Positions 51,155-63,007 of a stretch of DNA of 64,000 nucleotides are shown one piece after another. The translations under genes were made by a program, and so were the position numbers. The notes beneath the pieces are model-generated. The model did no database searches and was not told the DNA's origin. It saw only the letters and a list, made by a program, of their open reading frames with translations. Numbering within the stretch: the stretch's first letter is position 1; each line of letters opens with the position of its first letter. Origin of the DNA: Anthopleura xanthogrammica (lineage: Eukaryota; Cnidaria; Anthozoa; Actiniaria; Actiniidae); assembly GCA_964019055.1 (NCBI GenBank), contig OZ025219.1, positions 5,909,868 to 5,973,867 of the forward strand, given 5' to 3'.

Positions 51155-54100
51155 CTAGAGTTTGAAGGTTTTTTGAATGCCGTCTATGGCTGAAATAGTC
51201 GACGCCACGCCTCCAACAATACCAATAAAGATAAGCTCAAATAAAATAGCCTTTGTATGGAGAGGTATATTATTTGCGATCTTGAGATAGAACCAGCAGG
51301 GGAAGACAAAGGTGAGAAGAGTGACTGTAGAACCACCGATTAACGAGAGAATAGGGCCGAAGTTAGGAATGAGTTCTGCTATGCCAAGTACTAATACCAT
51401 CAGGACTGTGCGTAGGAGACATCTCTTATACCCAAACCCTTGAAGAGGAAAAAGATTCTAGTTATTTCAACTCAGAAAGTAATATATAGATTTGAGAGGA
51501 AAATGTTAAAGGGGCACTTGGATGAAAATCGATGAAAATTGGAAATGCCTTGAAACTTGGTTAAACTTATCTATATGGTCCCAATAGTAGCCAAACAACA
51601 TATTTTCTTCACAGTCAAAATTTGCGGATAAAAATTATATATATTTTTCAGCATCTAAATTGTGAGTAAATGACGTCATTTACTCAACCCTATTGTTCTT
51701 TTAGTTTTTAAACCAAAATTTCTCAACTGCGAGTGGCTTCCAGGCTAAAATTTTTGCCAATCTGGTTTTCATAATCATGATTGAGTCATATTTTTCTTAA
51801 ATACTTGAACTATTCGGACTTTCAAAATATGGGGCGTTTTCATCCAAGTGCCCCTTTAAGAAGCGAGCCAAAGCAATTGCACGACAAATTAAAAGCTAAT
51901 CTGATCGAAGATAACTTTTACCCATTCTTGTAAATACGCGCAAGCCAGACAACTATACTTGTTATATTTTAGACACGTGAGTTTCCGGCTTCGGCCAATA
52001 AGATTCACCGTGATTACAGAGGCATAGTCAGGATTTTTCTTTGGGGGAGGGGGGACCCACTTTTTCAGAATATCGTTAAGTCACTACTACTCAACTTAAA
52101 AACTAATTGCAACACTTTTATACTCTGTCACTCGTGATAAGCTAATCTCTTCGAGCTGATCTAAAATAGTGACGTAGAAATGACGTCATTGCAAAACTGT
52201 GGTGTCATGAAGCCTACGAAAATCCACTTACAAAAACTTATATCTGAGATAAATCTAGATTTTCAGGAGAGGTTATTGATATTTTGTATAAAATTAGTAT
52301 GAGATGGGAAAATTAAAAAAAAAGATCATTTATAGTGGGAAAATAAAAAAAAAAGAAGAATTAACCGTTTCTGGAGTCTTCTGGCTGCTAAGGATGACAC
52401 CTCAGTTTTGCAAATTTTCTCGATTCTGATTGGCTAATATTTTTTTCTCAGATCAGCTGGTTTGCTATCAAGCACACTAATGCAGCTCAATTTAGAGGGC
52501 AAAAAATAGGTAATTCCAATACTCAAGAGATTAAAATTATTTCTTTCATCCTCCAAATTGAGCTGTTTTGATGTAACATGCAAAGGGTCTATATGGGGGG
52601 TGGGGGAGGGGGGCTCTGTTGGGCACGATCAACCTTGAAATTAAGGTCCATGATTAGACTAGCTTACGTTTCGGCATGTTGAAGAATCCTTCAAAATACT
52701 GTGATACTGGGTTGAGAACGATCACAAAACTGAAGAGAAGATGAGTGGTGATGAGTATAAGCACGATGTCGACGATGATGGCCCTGGGATGAGTAGTATT
52801 GTGAGAGACAGACAGAAGAACATTGTCCTTGATATCACCACCATATGCAAAATACCCTGAGATACAACAGATTCAAAATGTCAATTGATTCCTGAAACAA
52901 CCTCTGCACGGGCTGATAATAGTCAGGGCAATGATAACACAATTATTCAATTCACCATGTTTTTTCCCGTTACGGTTAACAAAAATCTTAAAGATTAATT
53001 TCCAATGTTTTGAAAGTTAAAATTAATGATTAATTTCCATCGTCTTAAAAAGAATTACATGAAAAACATGTTCTGATCATTCTGGGATAAATGCATGACA
53101 TTACACCAGCCCTTGAGACAAATACAAGTCTTACAAACCATGGCTACAAAAATAAACCAGTTAACTTTTTTTTTTTAGACTTTTTACGCCTAACGCTTAA
53201 TGTTTCCCCATTTTTAGGCCTAACGGTTAACCAAGTTGAGACCCTCCTCTTTGAATTCTTTTTGTTATTCAATGTTTGAGTTCCTTTGGGAGTCGCAAGA
53301 TAATCCATGGTGTTGATTAGGGAGGGTAGCAGGGGGTGGGGGGACAAATTTTTGGTGTGCTCATTCTTTTATCGGCTATAGAATGTAATAGATATATATT
53401 TTTTTACCAATATAGCTGATGAAAAAACTCGAGCACACCGAAAATTTGACCCCTACCCCCCACCCCCAATCAAAGAGCCCCCCCCCCCCCCCAATCAAAA
53501 ATCAAATGGTGCGTCCCTTTTGAAGCTACTTTGAAGATACTAACCTAATATGGACACTGGCAGGTACATAGACAGAACACCTATATAGGACCAAATTACT
53601 GACAATGGGAACTTTGAAGGCCGCTTCATATCTGTTTGGATGGTTGGAAATGTTGAAGCTCCGCCAAACGAGAATAAGATGGTCCCAAAAGCTAACGATA
53701 AAAAGAATCAAAATCAGTGGAAGAGATGGATATAAGAAGGAATAACGTAGAGAACGTTTTATAACCGGCAGATACTTTTAAGTCTCAACAGAAACTTTTA
53801 TTAATTAATTACATCAAAAACTATTAAAAGAGCTCATCATCAAGGAAACTAAATAAAACAAAGAGCAAAGACAAAAACAAACAAAAACAAAAACAAAACA
53901 AACAAAAAAAGAGAAAAAAAGTAAAAAACAACAAAAAGAAAAAAAAATGAAATATAAGTACAAGTTGAACTGACCTGAGAAAAAGGACAAAAATGTAACA
54001 GGTGGATGTTTGACTGTGTTCAGGTGACTTGGGAAGTCAATGCCAATGCACACACATATCAGAAGACAAGCCAGGGCTGTTGCTAGGCTGGCGCCAATGG

Positions 54101-54274
54101 CAATTCCCCAGAATTCCTTTGGAGTTCCAAGCCAGGAAACAGGAAGTAGGACAGCGGCGCATATTAGTATCCACATGCGCAATGAATTATTGTCAAACCA
54201 TGTAACATGGATGTGTGATGTGAGAAGTTTGGAAATATTCTGAGCAGCGAGGATGAGAAATACGGTGCAAACAC
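51155..54274 (-). CDS. Amino-acid transporter, Aa_trans (SLC32/36/38-type) family, 3' part
   Basis: Four minus-strand exons: 54274-53975, 53691-53545, 52856-52668 and 51438-51155, with GT/AG borders and matching phases, give 305 C-terminal residues. Family landmarks in order: LILAAQNISKLL; the loop SWLGTPKEFWGIAIGA; the conserved core FGTILFSFGGASTFPTIQTDMK; YLPVSILGYFAYGGD; HLLFSFVIVLNPV; LIPNFGPILSLIGGSTVTLLTFVFPCWFYLKI; then the final membrane segment. Such carriers move neutral amino acids or GABA/glycine, often with protons, across vesicle or plasma membranes. The N-terminal third is missing: no matching exon is visible between 54.3 and 55.29 kb or after 63.0 kb, so the 5' end lies beyond the window, on the far side of the MULE, or has been lost. 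Substrate is not predictable. Confidence 0.85.
51506..51859. mobile_element. piggyBac-like MITE, second copy, in a transporter intron
   Basis: Nearly identical to 45136-45489: ends TTAAAGGGGCACTTGGATGA and TCATCCAAGTGCCCCTTTAA with TTAA on both sides. It lies 68 bases upstream of the last transporter exon in gene order. Confidence 0.85.
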
Positions 54275-54364
54275 CTGGAAACAGAGAAAACTAAGGTATT
54301 CATATACTAGAGCCATTACACATGAAAAAAGGGGAAATCAGCTTGCGACATTCTCGGTATACAA

Positions 54365-54648
54365 CCCAGTGCTATTTCTAAAAATGTTGAATATTGAATA
54401 CTGAATAGTACATTCCATGACCCACATGCATTTTTAGGTCATATAATATTTTCTAAACTAAAATTAATAATAATTATTTCTTTTATTTTAGTGCATTCTA
54501 TCCGAAACAATATACTAGCTACATATAGAGAACAAATCGCTGTATATTTACTTTTTATTTCAAATTAATGAGACCCACAATGCCCTTTGGTCTTGGAATG
54601 CACTATTCAGTATTCAGAATTCAACGTTTTTTTAAATAGCTGGTTTTC
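54365..54648. mobile_element. MITE with GCTATTT ends
   Basis: Inverted ends GCTATTTCTAAAAATGTTGAAT and ATTCAACGTTTTTTTAAATAGC, inner matches TGAATACTGAATAGT / ACTATTCAGTATTCA and CCACATGC / CCCACAATGC. About 284 bp, just upstream of the first visible transporter exon. Confidence 0.7.
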
Positions 54649-55286
54649 GCAAGGATCAAAGGCTCTGTCCGTGTTTTCTAATTGGCTAAGTTCGCACGTG
54701 ATCAGATACTAATATAAAATTCACCGATTCGACACGTGGCTACGTTGTGTAACGGTCACCAAAATGTTCGACTTGATTTTTTATTTGTTCCTCCTAAAAA
54801 TAGCAAGAGTATTTTCAATCAGCACTAACGAATGAAATTTTGCATATATTTAGCGAGAGAACATTTTTGCAAACAATTATAAAAAATGAAGTCGAAAATA
54901 TCTTCCAAAAGTCAGTGCATTTGTACGGCAATCCGATGACGAAGTTTTTATGTAGGAAGTTCTAAGTTTATGCTCAAATTATTTAGATACATGTAGATAG
55001 AGCTGTAACCCCGATCTACGCGTAAACTTTTAAAGTGCCGTGTCTGAGTCTACCTCTATGGTATGTAGAAAGTTTCCAGTCGTCTGTTAGTTTATAAAAC
55101 CTTAATCAATCACATCAGGTCAATAATTTACACAATATTATTGGAACTATTTTGAGTAAATTTGTGCCCAATTTCGCGATTTACGAGCAAAAGTTGAGTA
55201 AAACGGCCTGTAATTTACAGAGAATGTATGTGACTCTTGTCTGAGTCACGGCAGGAGCCATATATCCGTGACGTAATAGCCGCGCT

Positions 55287-55296
55287 GCGCTATTAC
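55287..55296 (+). repeat. Target-site duplication, left
   Basis: GCGCTATTAC, identical to 62998-63007. Ten bases is within the usual 8-11 bp range for Mutator-like elements. Confidence 0.85.
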
Positions 55297-55539
55297 GGCA
55301 TAGTCTAAAACATGGACTGGACTGGACCCGAGAAAACATGGACTGGACTCAGAAAACATGGACTCCCGTAGAAAACATGGACCCGGGGTCAAACACGAGT
55401 ATTTACGTAATACGAGCATTTTATGAATACTTAATTTTAGTAATAGGAGCTAGGTATACTTAACTGTCAATACTTTATACTATAATCAGACCACCGCTTG
55501 CGTTACGACAAAAGTGTCAACTATGACAATGTACAGAAT
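55297..55539 (+). repeat. MULE left terminal inverted repeat
   Basis: Pairs with 62774-62997. The outer 150 bases match almost perfectly. The inner part differs by a block after TTTTAGTAAT, then matching resumes at AATCAGACCACCGCTTG. Confidence 0.9.
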
Positions 55540-56286
55540 GCATGTTCAATCGGCCTAAATTTAGTAAACACGTGTAAGTTATGTTTTGGATATTTGATGG
55601 GTGGGTGGGTTAAAACTCCCAAGAAATATCAAGCAAGGTCTCGATTCTTAAAAATAATATCGTTCAACGTTCAGATACAGCACACAAAATATTGAGCGAG
55701 CTTATTAATTCAATTTCAAGATTCAACTTCTTTTGAACCAAATGGAATATCCGACTTCTGAGGGAAGTCTTATATGCGCTCAGGGGGCAGGGGAAGTTTC
55801 TCCAGCCTACGAAAATCTGTCTGGATTTTTTGGTATTTCGTTGACCAACTTTCAATTGAGACTTTGTATTAGGAACGGAGAGTCGAGATATGTAACTATG
55901 CTATCAAAAAAAAAAATGAAAAAAAAATTATCCTGCTAGCATTTGGCACATTAAAAAAAACACTTGAGAGCGGGAAAAAAGATCGACCCATAAAATATCA
56001 AATGGTCCGTCCCTTATAAAGGTATATACATATTTTTTTAATTTGATGAACTCATGGGTGAGACAAAATGACAAAGACACTTCGTTGATAGCATCGTACA
56101 CCTTCTATTGTTGCTCAGTTCTAGTGTTCTGATTTGTGTTAATGTCACGTAAAATGTTTATTTTTGTCATCTGAGATGACTGAACTTGCATACCGCTTCA
56201 CTCTGTGTGATCTTAGTTGAAACAACAGTTCTGTTCAAGCTTTCTTTTCTATTCGCGAATTTATTACGAGCTTCATCATAATTAAT

Positions 56287-59200
56287 ATGGAAAAAACGTA
56301 TGCAGAGGTTGTTGTTGGAAAAGGTGGGGATGGGAGTCGTCGGTGGCAGGTGTATCAAGAAGAGGACGAGACAGAAGCATTGAAGATTGCCCTTCAAAAC
56401 TCTGCCCAATACGAGCCCGGATATGAGGTAGTTTAACCAATTCTTAATCGAACTTCTCCCACCTTCATGGTATATTGAAGAAATAACAGACATACTGTTT
56501 ATATTCTAGGGAAGTGATAATGATGATAGCCTGGAAGCCGCAACTCCTGGTTTTGGATTTCAGGATAAAAACAATCCGAAAAGGGTGAGTCAAACGCGTC
56601 TCCACATTAGTCTCTGACATACATTAGTTTTGCGAGGGCATAGTTGTGTTAGAATAACTTTCTAACACATTGCCCTTCTTACTTCAGAAAAAAACGCCAG
56701 CCCCATTTGAGACATGGGATGATGGGAATTACACACCGGTTCCTGGAAAGGCCATTCTTCCGCTTGGAAATTTCAAGTACACCAAGGTTAGTAAACGTAA
56801 ACTAAGTACCAGCACATTCCAACATACTCAGGGAGGTTATCATCGATATTAAAAAGAATCGTGTTTGGTATTGAAATTCTCAATTTTCATGACAATGATT
56901 TCCATAAATATCTTTCTCTGCTTGAAATAAATTCTACTTACAATTTTAAGTTAAATCCTTTTGTATTTAAATTTATATTGATATATGATTCCGATATTCC
57001 TGTCATACTATGATATGAAAATACAATGCTCTCTTATTACATGACCACTATTGACTAATTTTTTATTATTATTTCTTTTGGAAGGGGGGTAGGGGCTAAC
57101 GACAGCCAAAGTTGGAAGTAATTAGGGATTTTGTGGCAAAGGCCACCCCACCCCCCCTCCCCCCTCGCCCTTCAAATATGAGCATAAATTTATGTGACTC
57201 TCTCTGGTTCAATGCTTATTGGTTATTGACCATCCCTAGTTATAAAAAAATAGTTATCACCCTCTGCAAATTTTTGACAAGTCCCTTTGTAAAATTCTCA
57301 TAAGGCAAACCTTTAACACCAGTGTCAGTGTTGCAATAGGCTGTCGCGAGATATGCAAAGATCTTTACGAGTGTTGTTATTAATATTATTATTTTATTGA
57401 AGATAAGTTCAATTTTTGAGACCCAGTACCGTGAAAGAATGTTTACTCTGTTATTATTCTATTGTTCTCATTATCATTTTATATTGTTTATTTAGTTATT
57501 TGTTTAGTAGGTTAGTTGGTACTGTTGTTTATTTATTTATTTATTTATTTATTGTTTATTTAATACCAGGTAAATTCGGAGAATGATGTTATTGACTTGT
57601 CAAGTCCTTCACCTGTGAAGAAGAAGAGGAGGAGACTGGAGAGGTAGGATGTCAATCGTTGTTCTTTCCTGAGAAATGAGGCCTCATATTAAGGCTCGTA
57701 ATTTATCCATTACGTTGTTCCTTCCTGTTACACTATGATGTAAAATGTTATTTAGATCATATATACATTTCATTAACAGGACTGAACAAGTAAAACGGGA
57801 ACCTAAATCCAGCACGGATGATGTCGAAGAAATTGTTGCCGCACTTGAGTCGTCTTCGCTGGAAAATACCCCAGTAAAAAAAAAAAGGAAAGATAGGTGC
57901 GTGCGTGTATTTGCGGTGTAAATAACTAATGATATAATTTATAATTATTATATTACAATATATCGTTTTCTCTTTTACAGCAAGAGACAGCCTATAGTTA
58001 TTTTGGATTCCAGTCCAGAAAAAGAATCTAGTCCAGAAAAAGAACTGGACGATGCTGCGGGGCTAAGGTATGGTGTCGAGTTCGTTATTTGTTTCCATTT
58101 TCCCTTACATTTCCTTTCATTTTCCTAATGCCCTAGCAGCGACGAACGTTGCCATGCAAATACGTAAGCGATCATTTTGTGTTTAAAGTTTTTATATTCA
58201 TTCAAGTGTTTGTTACTTTTTTTTTTACGCCCGACAACACAACAACAATACGACGACAACCGGTCACACGACAAAGCGAGAACTAAACCTTTGACAACCG
58301 TTCTATGTTTTAGATCGAAAGAAGTTGAAAAGCGGTGCAAACTGGAAAGGTAACTTCGATAAATATAGGAATCACTTACTGTTGCAAATATTCTGTACAT
58401 AAAAAAAATGAAAAATAATTTTTATAATTTTCAGTGAAATTACATATTTACGGGGAAACAGCGACTTTCCAATATACACTACCAATTTGCGTCAAGGCAT
58501 GCCGACAATGGATGCCGTATGCTTGCTTACAGAGAACATCGCAGAGGAAAAGATATGTAGACGTCAGCCAACAAGCGTGAATTGTAATTCCGTATTCCTC
58601 GTTGACTGCAGTGCAATGTCACATACAAAGGACATCTTATGCGACGACATGGGGGTATGGACGCCATCTGGTGTAAAAACCAAATACTGTCGGTCCAGCG
58701 ACAAGGCTTACATCGCTGCTGACAAGTTTGGGAAAGTTGGGACATGGAAAATCACAAGGAGGACATATAAAAATACCAGCACTGGTCGTGATGATCGCCT
58801 TCTGAAGATAATTCTCCACATGGAAGGTACTTGATTAATGAAAAAAGTGAGACAATGGTTCGTCTATCATAATAAGGTTTTGCGCTGCCATAAAAAAACC
58901 ATTATAGAGTATTCCACGTGGAACCCAATTTTTACAAATTGAAGGGCGAACTGAAAGTAAACTCAGAGAACAAAATTGAAGTTATTGTTTGAGATTTAAA
59001 AAGAAAAGAAAGGAAAGAAAACAGAAAGGGAAAGAAAAACACGGAACACGGCGACTTCCCCAAAAGAAAGTTTGCTAGCTACAGGAAGAAATACTGAAAT
59101 ATTTTTATTCTGTTTTCAGGGCCTTTTGGTATCCATAGGTACTGTATGGTACAGTACTGCTTCGAGAATGAGGAGTATGATGTAATCCCACGACCTCATA

Positions 59201-61989
59201 AGAACTCCAAACAAGAAAAGCCGTACAGGCGAACGGCAGAGTCAACAAGACAATGGCTTAAAAACCTCTCAAAAGAGAATCAAGCAAAAGCTACTTTTCA
59301 CCAGGTATTAGAAGACCAAGGTGGAATTTTGAATGGACACTGCGCAGGTCAGTTTCCCAGAGACAGAAAACAAATAACTAACATGCGACATATAGATCGG
59401 CATAAGCCTGACGAAACAGATGTTATATCCCAACTAATGGAGAAATGCAAACAGCAGCAGCGTAGCCCATCAACGGCATTTATCAGAGAGTTATCACTTA
59501 GTCCAGAGCCTGAAATTGTTCTTGCATTTGACTGGCAGCTCGACGATATAGTGCGCTTTTGTACGAATCCTGCTGCATTTTCGATTTTGGGGGTAGATGC
59601 AACATACAATATCGGTAATTTTTTCGTTACCTTAACGACATACAATCATTTATTGCTCAAAACTAAAGAAGGCAACCACCCCGTAATGCCAGGCCCAGTT
59701 TTGATACACCAAAGAAAATTGTTCTCGTCATACTATTTGCTTCCTAGCACCATGGTAAAGCTAAACAAAAATTGCAAAAATGTGTTAGTTATCGGAAGCG
59801 ATGATGAACAAAACTTGTATGAACCCTTCAAATCGGTGATGGATGGTGCACATCATCTACTGTGTGATTTACACATGAAAGATAATATTTCGAGCAAATT
59901 GACCAATCTCGGGATAAAAGGTGTCGTTGCAAAGCAATTCATGGACGACATATTCGGTAAAAATATCGGAGATAGTAGGATACCAGGGCTTGTCGACAGC
60001 AATTCCCCAGAAGAGTTCAAGGCAAGGCTAGAAAGCCTTGGGTCATTATGGACAGATCGTCACGCAAAAGGAGCCTCCTTTGTGGAGTACTTCAACAAAC
60101 ACAAGGCTCGTCAAATAGCGAGCAACATGTCTCAAGAAGTAAGAGGCATGTGTGGACTTGGCTTTCCTGCCAAGCCCTATACGCAAAATGGTAACGAGTG
60201 TCTAAACAGTGTATTGAAAAAAGACTTAGGTAATTCCAAGTTGAATATGCTCGAGGCAGTAAATCTCGTAGAAAAGGAAATTAAGAGAAAAAGAAGCGAA
60301 GTCGAACTTGCTATAATTGGCAGAGGTGAGTACCTCCTTACGGAAGATTTCAGGCACCTCTATGTGGAAGAATGTGATTTTTACCGGAAAAATACGGCCC
60401 AAAAGCAGAAACTTTTACAAAGATTCCATCAACATCCTGTTACTAATACAGAAGAAGTCACATCTACCAACCAGTTGACCTTGTCAATTTCCGCCTATGC
60501 AACTGGCATTACCTCAATACCATTTCCTGTCCTAGAAAGAGAGTTTACGGAGGCCGCAAGGTTACTGAAATCAGGATCAGTGATATCTTTGCCACACACG
60601 CGTAATGAGAGGGTTGTTATGTCTAAAGGTGAGGTACACCATGTGAAATCTGTAGGAGGAAGTGGACAGTTTGTGTGCAGTGCAAACTGCATTGCATGGA
60701 CTGGGTTCAAATTGTGCCAACACTGTGTTTCGGCCGCGGAGGACTGTGGCAAACTACCTGCCTTTATCGAATGGTTCAAAAAAACCAAAAACACACCAAA
60801 TCTCTGTAACATTGCACTATTAGACATGCCGAAAGGAAGAGGGAAAAAGGCCACAAAGGCAACTTCTAGACGAAAGGGCAGAACAACACGTGACACATCT
60901 GTGCCAATTACCCTGACACAACAATACAGCCCACAGCCTTCAATGTTTACTTCAAGCAGCCATTCCGCTTCCGGTACAGCATCAAACGTTCAGCAGTACA
61001 GTTCACAGCATTCAATGTTTACTTCAAGCAGCCATTCCGCTTCCGGTACAGCATCAAACGTTCAGCAGTACAGCCCACAGCCTTCAATGTTTACTTCAAG
61101 CAGCCATTCCGCTTCCGGTACAGCATCAAACGTTCAGCAGTACAGCCCACAGCCTACAATGTTTAGTTCAAGCAGCCATTCCGCTTCCGGTACAGCATCA
61201 AACGTCCAGCAGTACAGTTCACAGCCTACAATGTTTAGTTCAAGCAGCCATTCCGCTTCCGGTACAGCATCAAACGTCCAGCAGTACAGTTCACAGCCTA
61301 CAATGTTTAGTTCAAGCAGCCAATCCTCATCCGGTCCAACAGCAAACGTCCAGCAGTACAGTTCCCAGCCTACAATGTTTAGTTCAAGCAGCCAATCCTC
61401 ATCCGGTCCAACAGCAAACGTCCAGCAGTACAGGTCCCAGCCTACAATGTTTAGTTCAAGCAGCCAATCCTCTTCCGGTCCAACAGCAAACGTCCAGCAG
61501 TACAGTTCCCAGCCTACAATGTTTAGTTCAAGCAGCCAATCCTCTTCCGGTCCAACAGCAAACGTCCAGCAGTACAGTTCCCAGCCTACAATGTTTAGTT
61601 CAAGCAGCCAATCCTCTTCCAATAGCATACCATTCCCTTCGCCAGCTTTTGGTACCTTTCTGGTTTATCCGTTATCCTGCTGTCCAAAGCAAGTAAGCAC
61701 CTGCTTTGGATGCAATGGACCGCTGAAGTTTGGGGGAGTAATTCAACCGAAGCCACGAGACATTGTTGTGGTATCCAATATGCAAAGGGAATTTTCAAAC
61801 CCTCAGACAGGCCAGAGAATGGGCAAAAAAAGCAATGTGTATTTCCATTGCAATCAGCAATGTATAGTGAAGAAACAGCCCTATTTCATAGGGCATTTAT
61901 GCCTAGTTCCAAATAATGTCTGGCCATACCTGTCTAGGGAACATTTATTATTTCTAAAGACAGAATTGGGTTTAGATTTAATTCACTAG
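56287..61989 (+). CDS. MULE transposase with DDE core, SWIM zinc finger and N-terminal NLS/SIM-like exons
   Basis: Exons: 56287-56427, 56510-56584, 56688-56786, 57570-57643, 57780-57896, 57981-58067, 58314-58349, 58435-58826, 59120-61989. Borders are GT/AG and phases close, giving 1,296 residues. N-terminal exons are acidic/basic and low-complexity: SUMO-interaction-like VIDLSS (112-117) followed by KKKRRR; then TPVKKKRK; then IVILDSS (174-180). The catalytic core has Asp500 (GVDATYN), Asp568 (GSDDEQ) with the C..H string CDLHMKDN after it, and Glu700 (NGNECLNS), the D-D-E layout of MULE transposases. A SWIM-type finger follows: Cys860, Cys864, Cys873, His875. Then come ten 24-residue repeats (about 941-1174) and a Cys-rich end (CFGC ... 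HCNQQC). It would cut and paste the surrounding element. No stop or frameshift is present. Confidence 0.88.
60919..61620 (+). repeat. 72-bp in-frame minisatellite in the transposase
   Basis: Nine full units and one partial unit of 72 bp, each encoding 24 residues of the form QQYSSQPTMFSSSS + HSASGTASNV or QSSSGPTANV. Units 1-5 carry the HSASGTASNV version and 6-9 the QSSSGPTANV version, so the array grew by block duplication from two parents. It is rich in Ser/Gln, flexible, and always in frame. The long antisense frame over it is a shadow. Confidence 0.95.
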
Positions 61990-62773
61990 ATTTATTATTT
62001 ATGGTGGGGGGTTGTCTTTAACCAGTGCGGATACAGGTGGGGTGACTAGTTATTTTACATTTTACAGATTCTGTGAACCCAGAAATTCCAACGGCTTGTT
62101 GTGAAATTTTTTTTTTTACTGCCGCCTTTCAAAAATATGAAGGTTACCGACTTGGAATGTCAGTGGATTCGCAGAATAGGTAAAATTGCAGTAATTAACA
62201 TTAATTGAAAAGAAAGCCTTTTGGAATCGCTGAGCCTTCGTAAATAAAGAGTCGATAAATTTTGGAGTCGATAGGTTGCCGATTTTAATCAGATTTTTTT
62301 CCAGAATATTTTGTAAAATTATATATATAAACGGGGAAGGGGAAATTGATAAAAATAAATGTTATTTTAAAGAACCCAGTAAAGTAAAGTACAGAGTTTC
62401 TTTTCCCTGTAAAATATCTATTGCATTACAGCTAATTTACGTAACGCGTGATACTGGTCGAATGCAAATTAAAGGCTTCATAATTACGTTTCAAATTTCC
62501 AATTAAAACTCAAAAAAAAGTAGTCTTGTTTCTTTGTTTCCTTTTTAACTGTCTGCGCGTGACCGTGTTGTTTATGTCAATCGACGCCTGCACTTTGAAT
62601 AATAATCTACAGTGATAGTACGTACATAGTGTACTCTTTGTACAGTTTTTGACTAGCTTGCGGGTGTTATGATCCTAGAACGTGTTCGATACTATCATTT
62701 TGTCCAGCATATATATTTTTGAACGAGTTTTAATTATTTTTCGTTGCACGTATGAGTGTTTGGTACTAGAAGT

Positions 62774-62997
62774 ATTCTGTACATTGTCATAGTTGACACT
62801 TTTGTCGTAACGCAATGCAAGCGGTGGTCTGATTCCTTAGTGTTAATGGATTACTAAAATTAAGTATTCATAAAATGCTCGTATTACGTAAATACTCGTG
62901 TTTGACCCCGGGTCCATGTTTTCTACCGGAGTCCATGTTTTCTGAGTCCAGTCCATGTTTTCTCGGGTCCAGTCCAGTCCATGTTTTAGACCATGCC
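62774..62997 (-). repeat. MULE right terminal inverted repeat
   Basis: Inverted partner of 55297-55539. It ends ...CCATGTTTTAGACCATGCC directly before the target duplication. Confidence 0.9.
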
Positions 62998-63007
62998 GCG
63001 CTATTAC
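62998..63007 (+). repeat. Target-site duplication, right
   Basis: GCGCTATTAC, identical to the left copy at 55287-55296. Confidence 0.85.

Larger units (their letters stand above)
55297..62997. mobile_element. Complete Mutator-like DNA transposon (MULE), 7.7 kb
   Basis: Long terminal inverted repeats (55297-55539 and 62774-62997) begin GGCATRGTCTAAAACATGG and contain four spaced AACATGGAC words (AAAACATGGACTGG and relatives). They are followed by CACGAGTATTTACGTAATAC and GCGTTACGACAAAAGTGTC in both arms. The element is flanked by the perfect 10-bp direct repeat GCGCTATTAC. It encodes one uninterrupted nine-exon transposase on the plus strand. TIR arms are nearly identical apart from one block (about 50 bp left versus 25 bp right), so the insertion is young. 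All expected parts of an autonomous element are present. Confidence 0.9.

Noticed and set aside
56167..56493. 108-codon minus-strand frame
   Set aside because: Antisense to exon 1 of the MULE transposase, whose splice borders and phase are consistent.
61134..61628. 164-codon antisense frame
   Set aside because: Shadow of the 72-bp coding minisatellite in the transposase.
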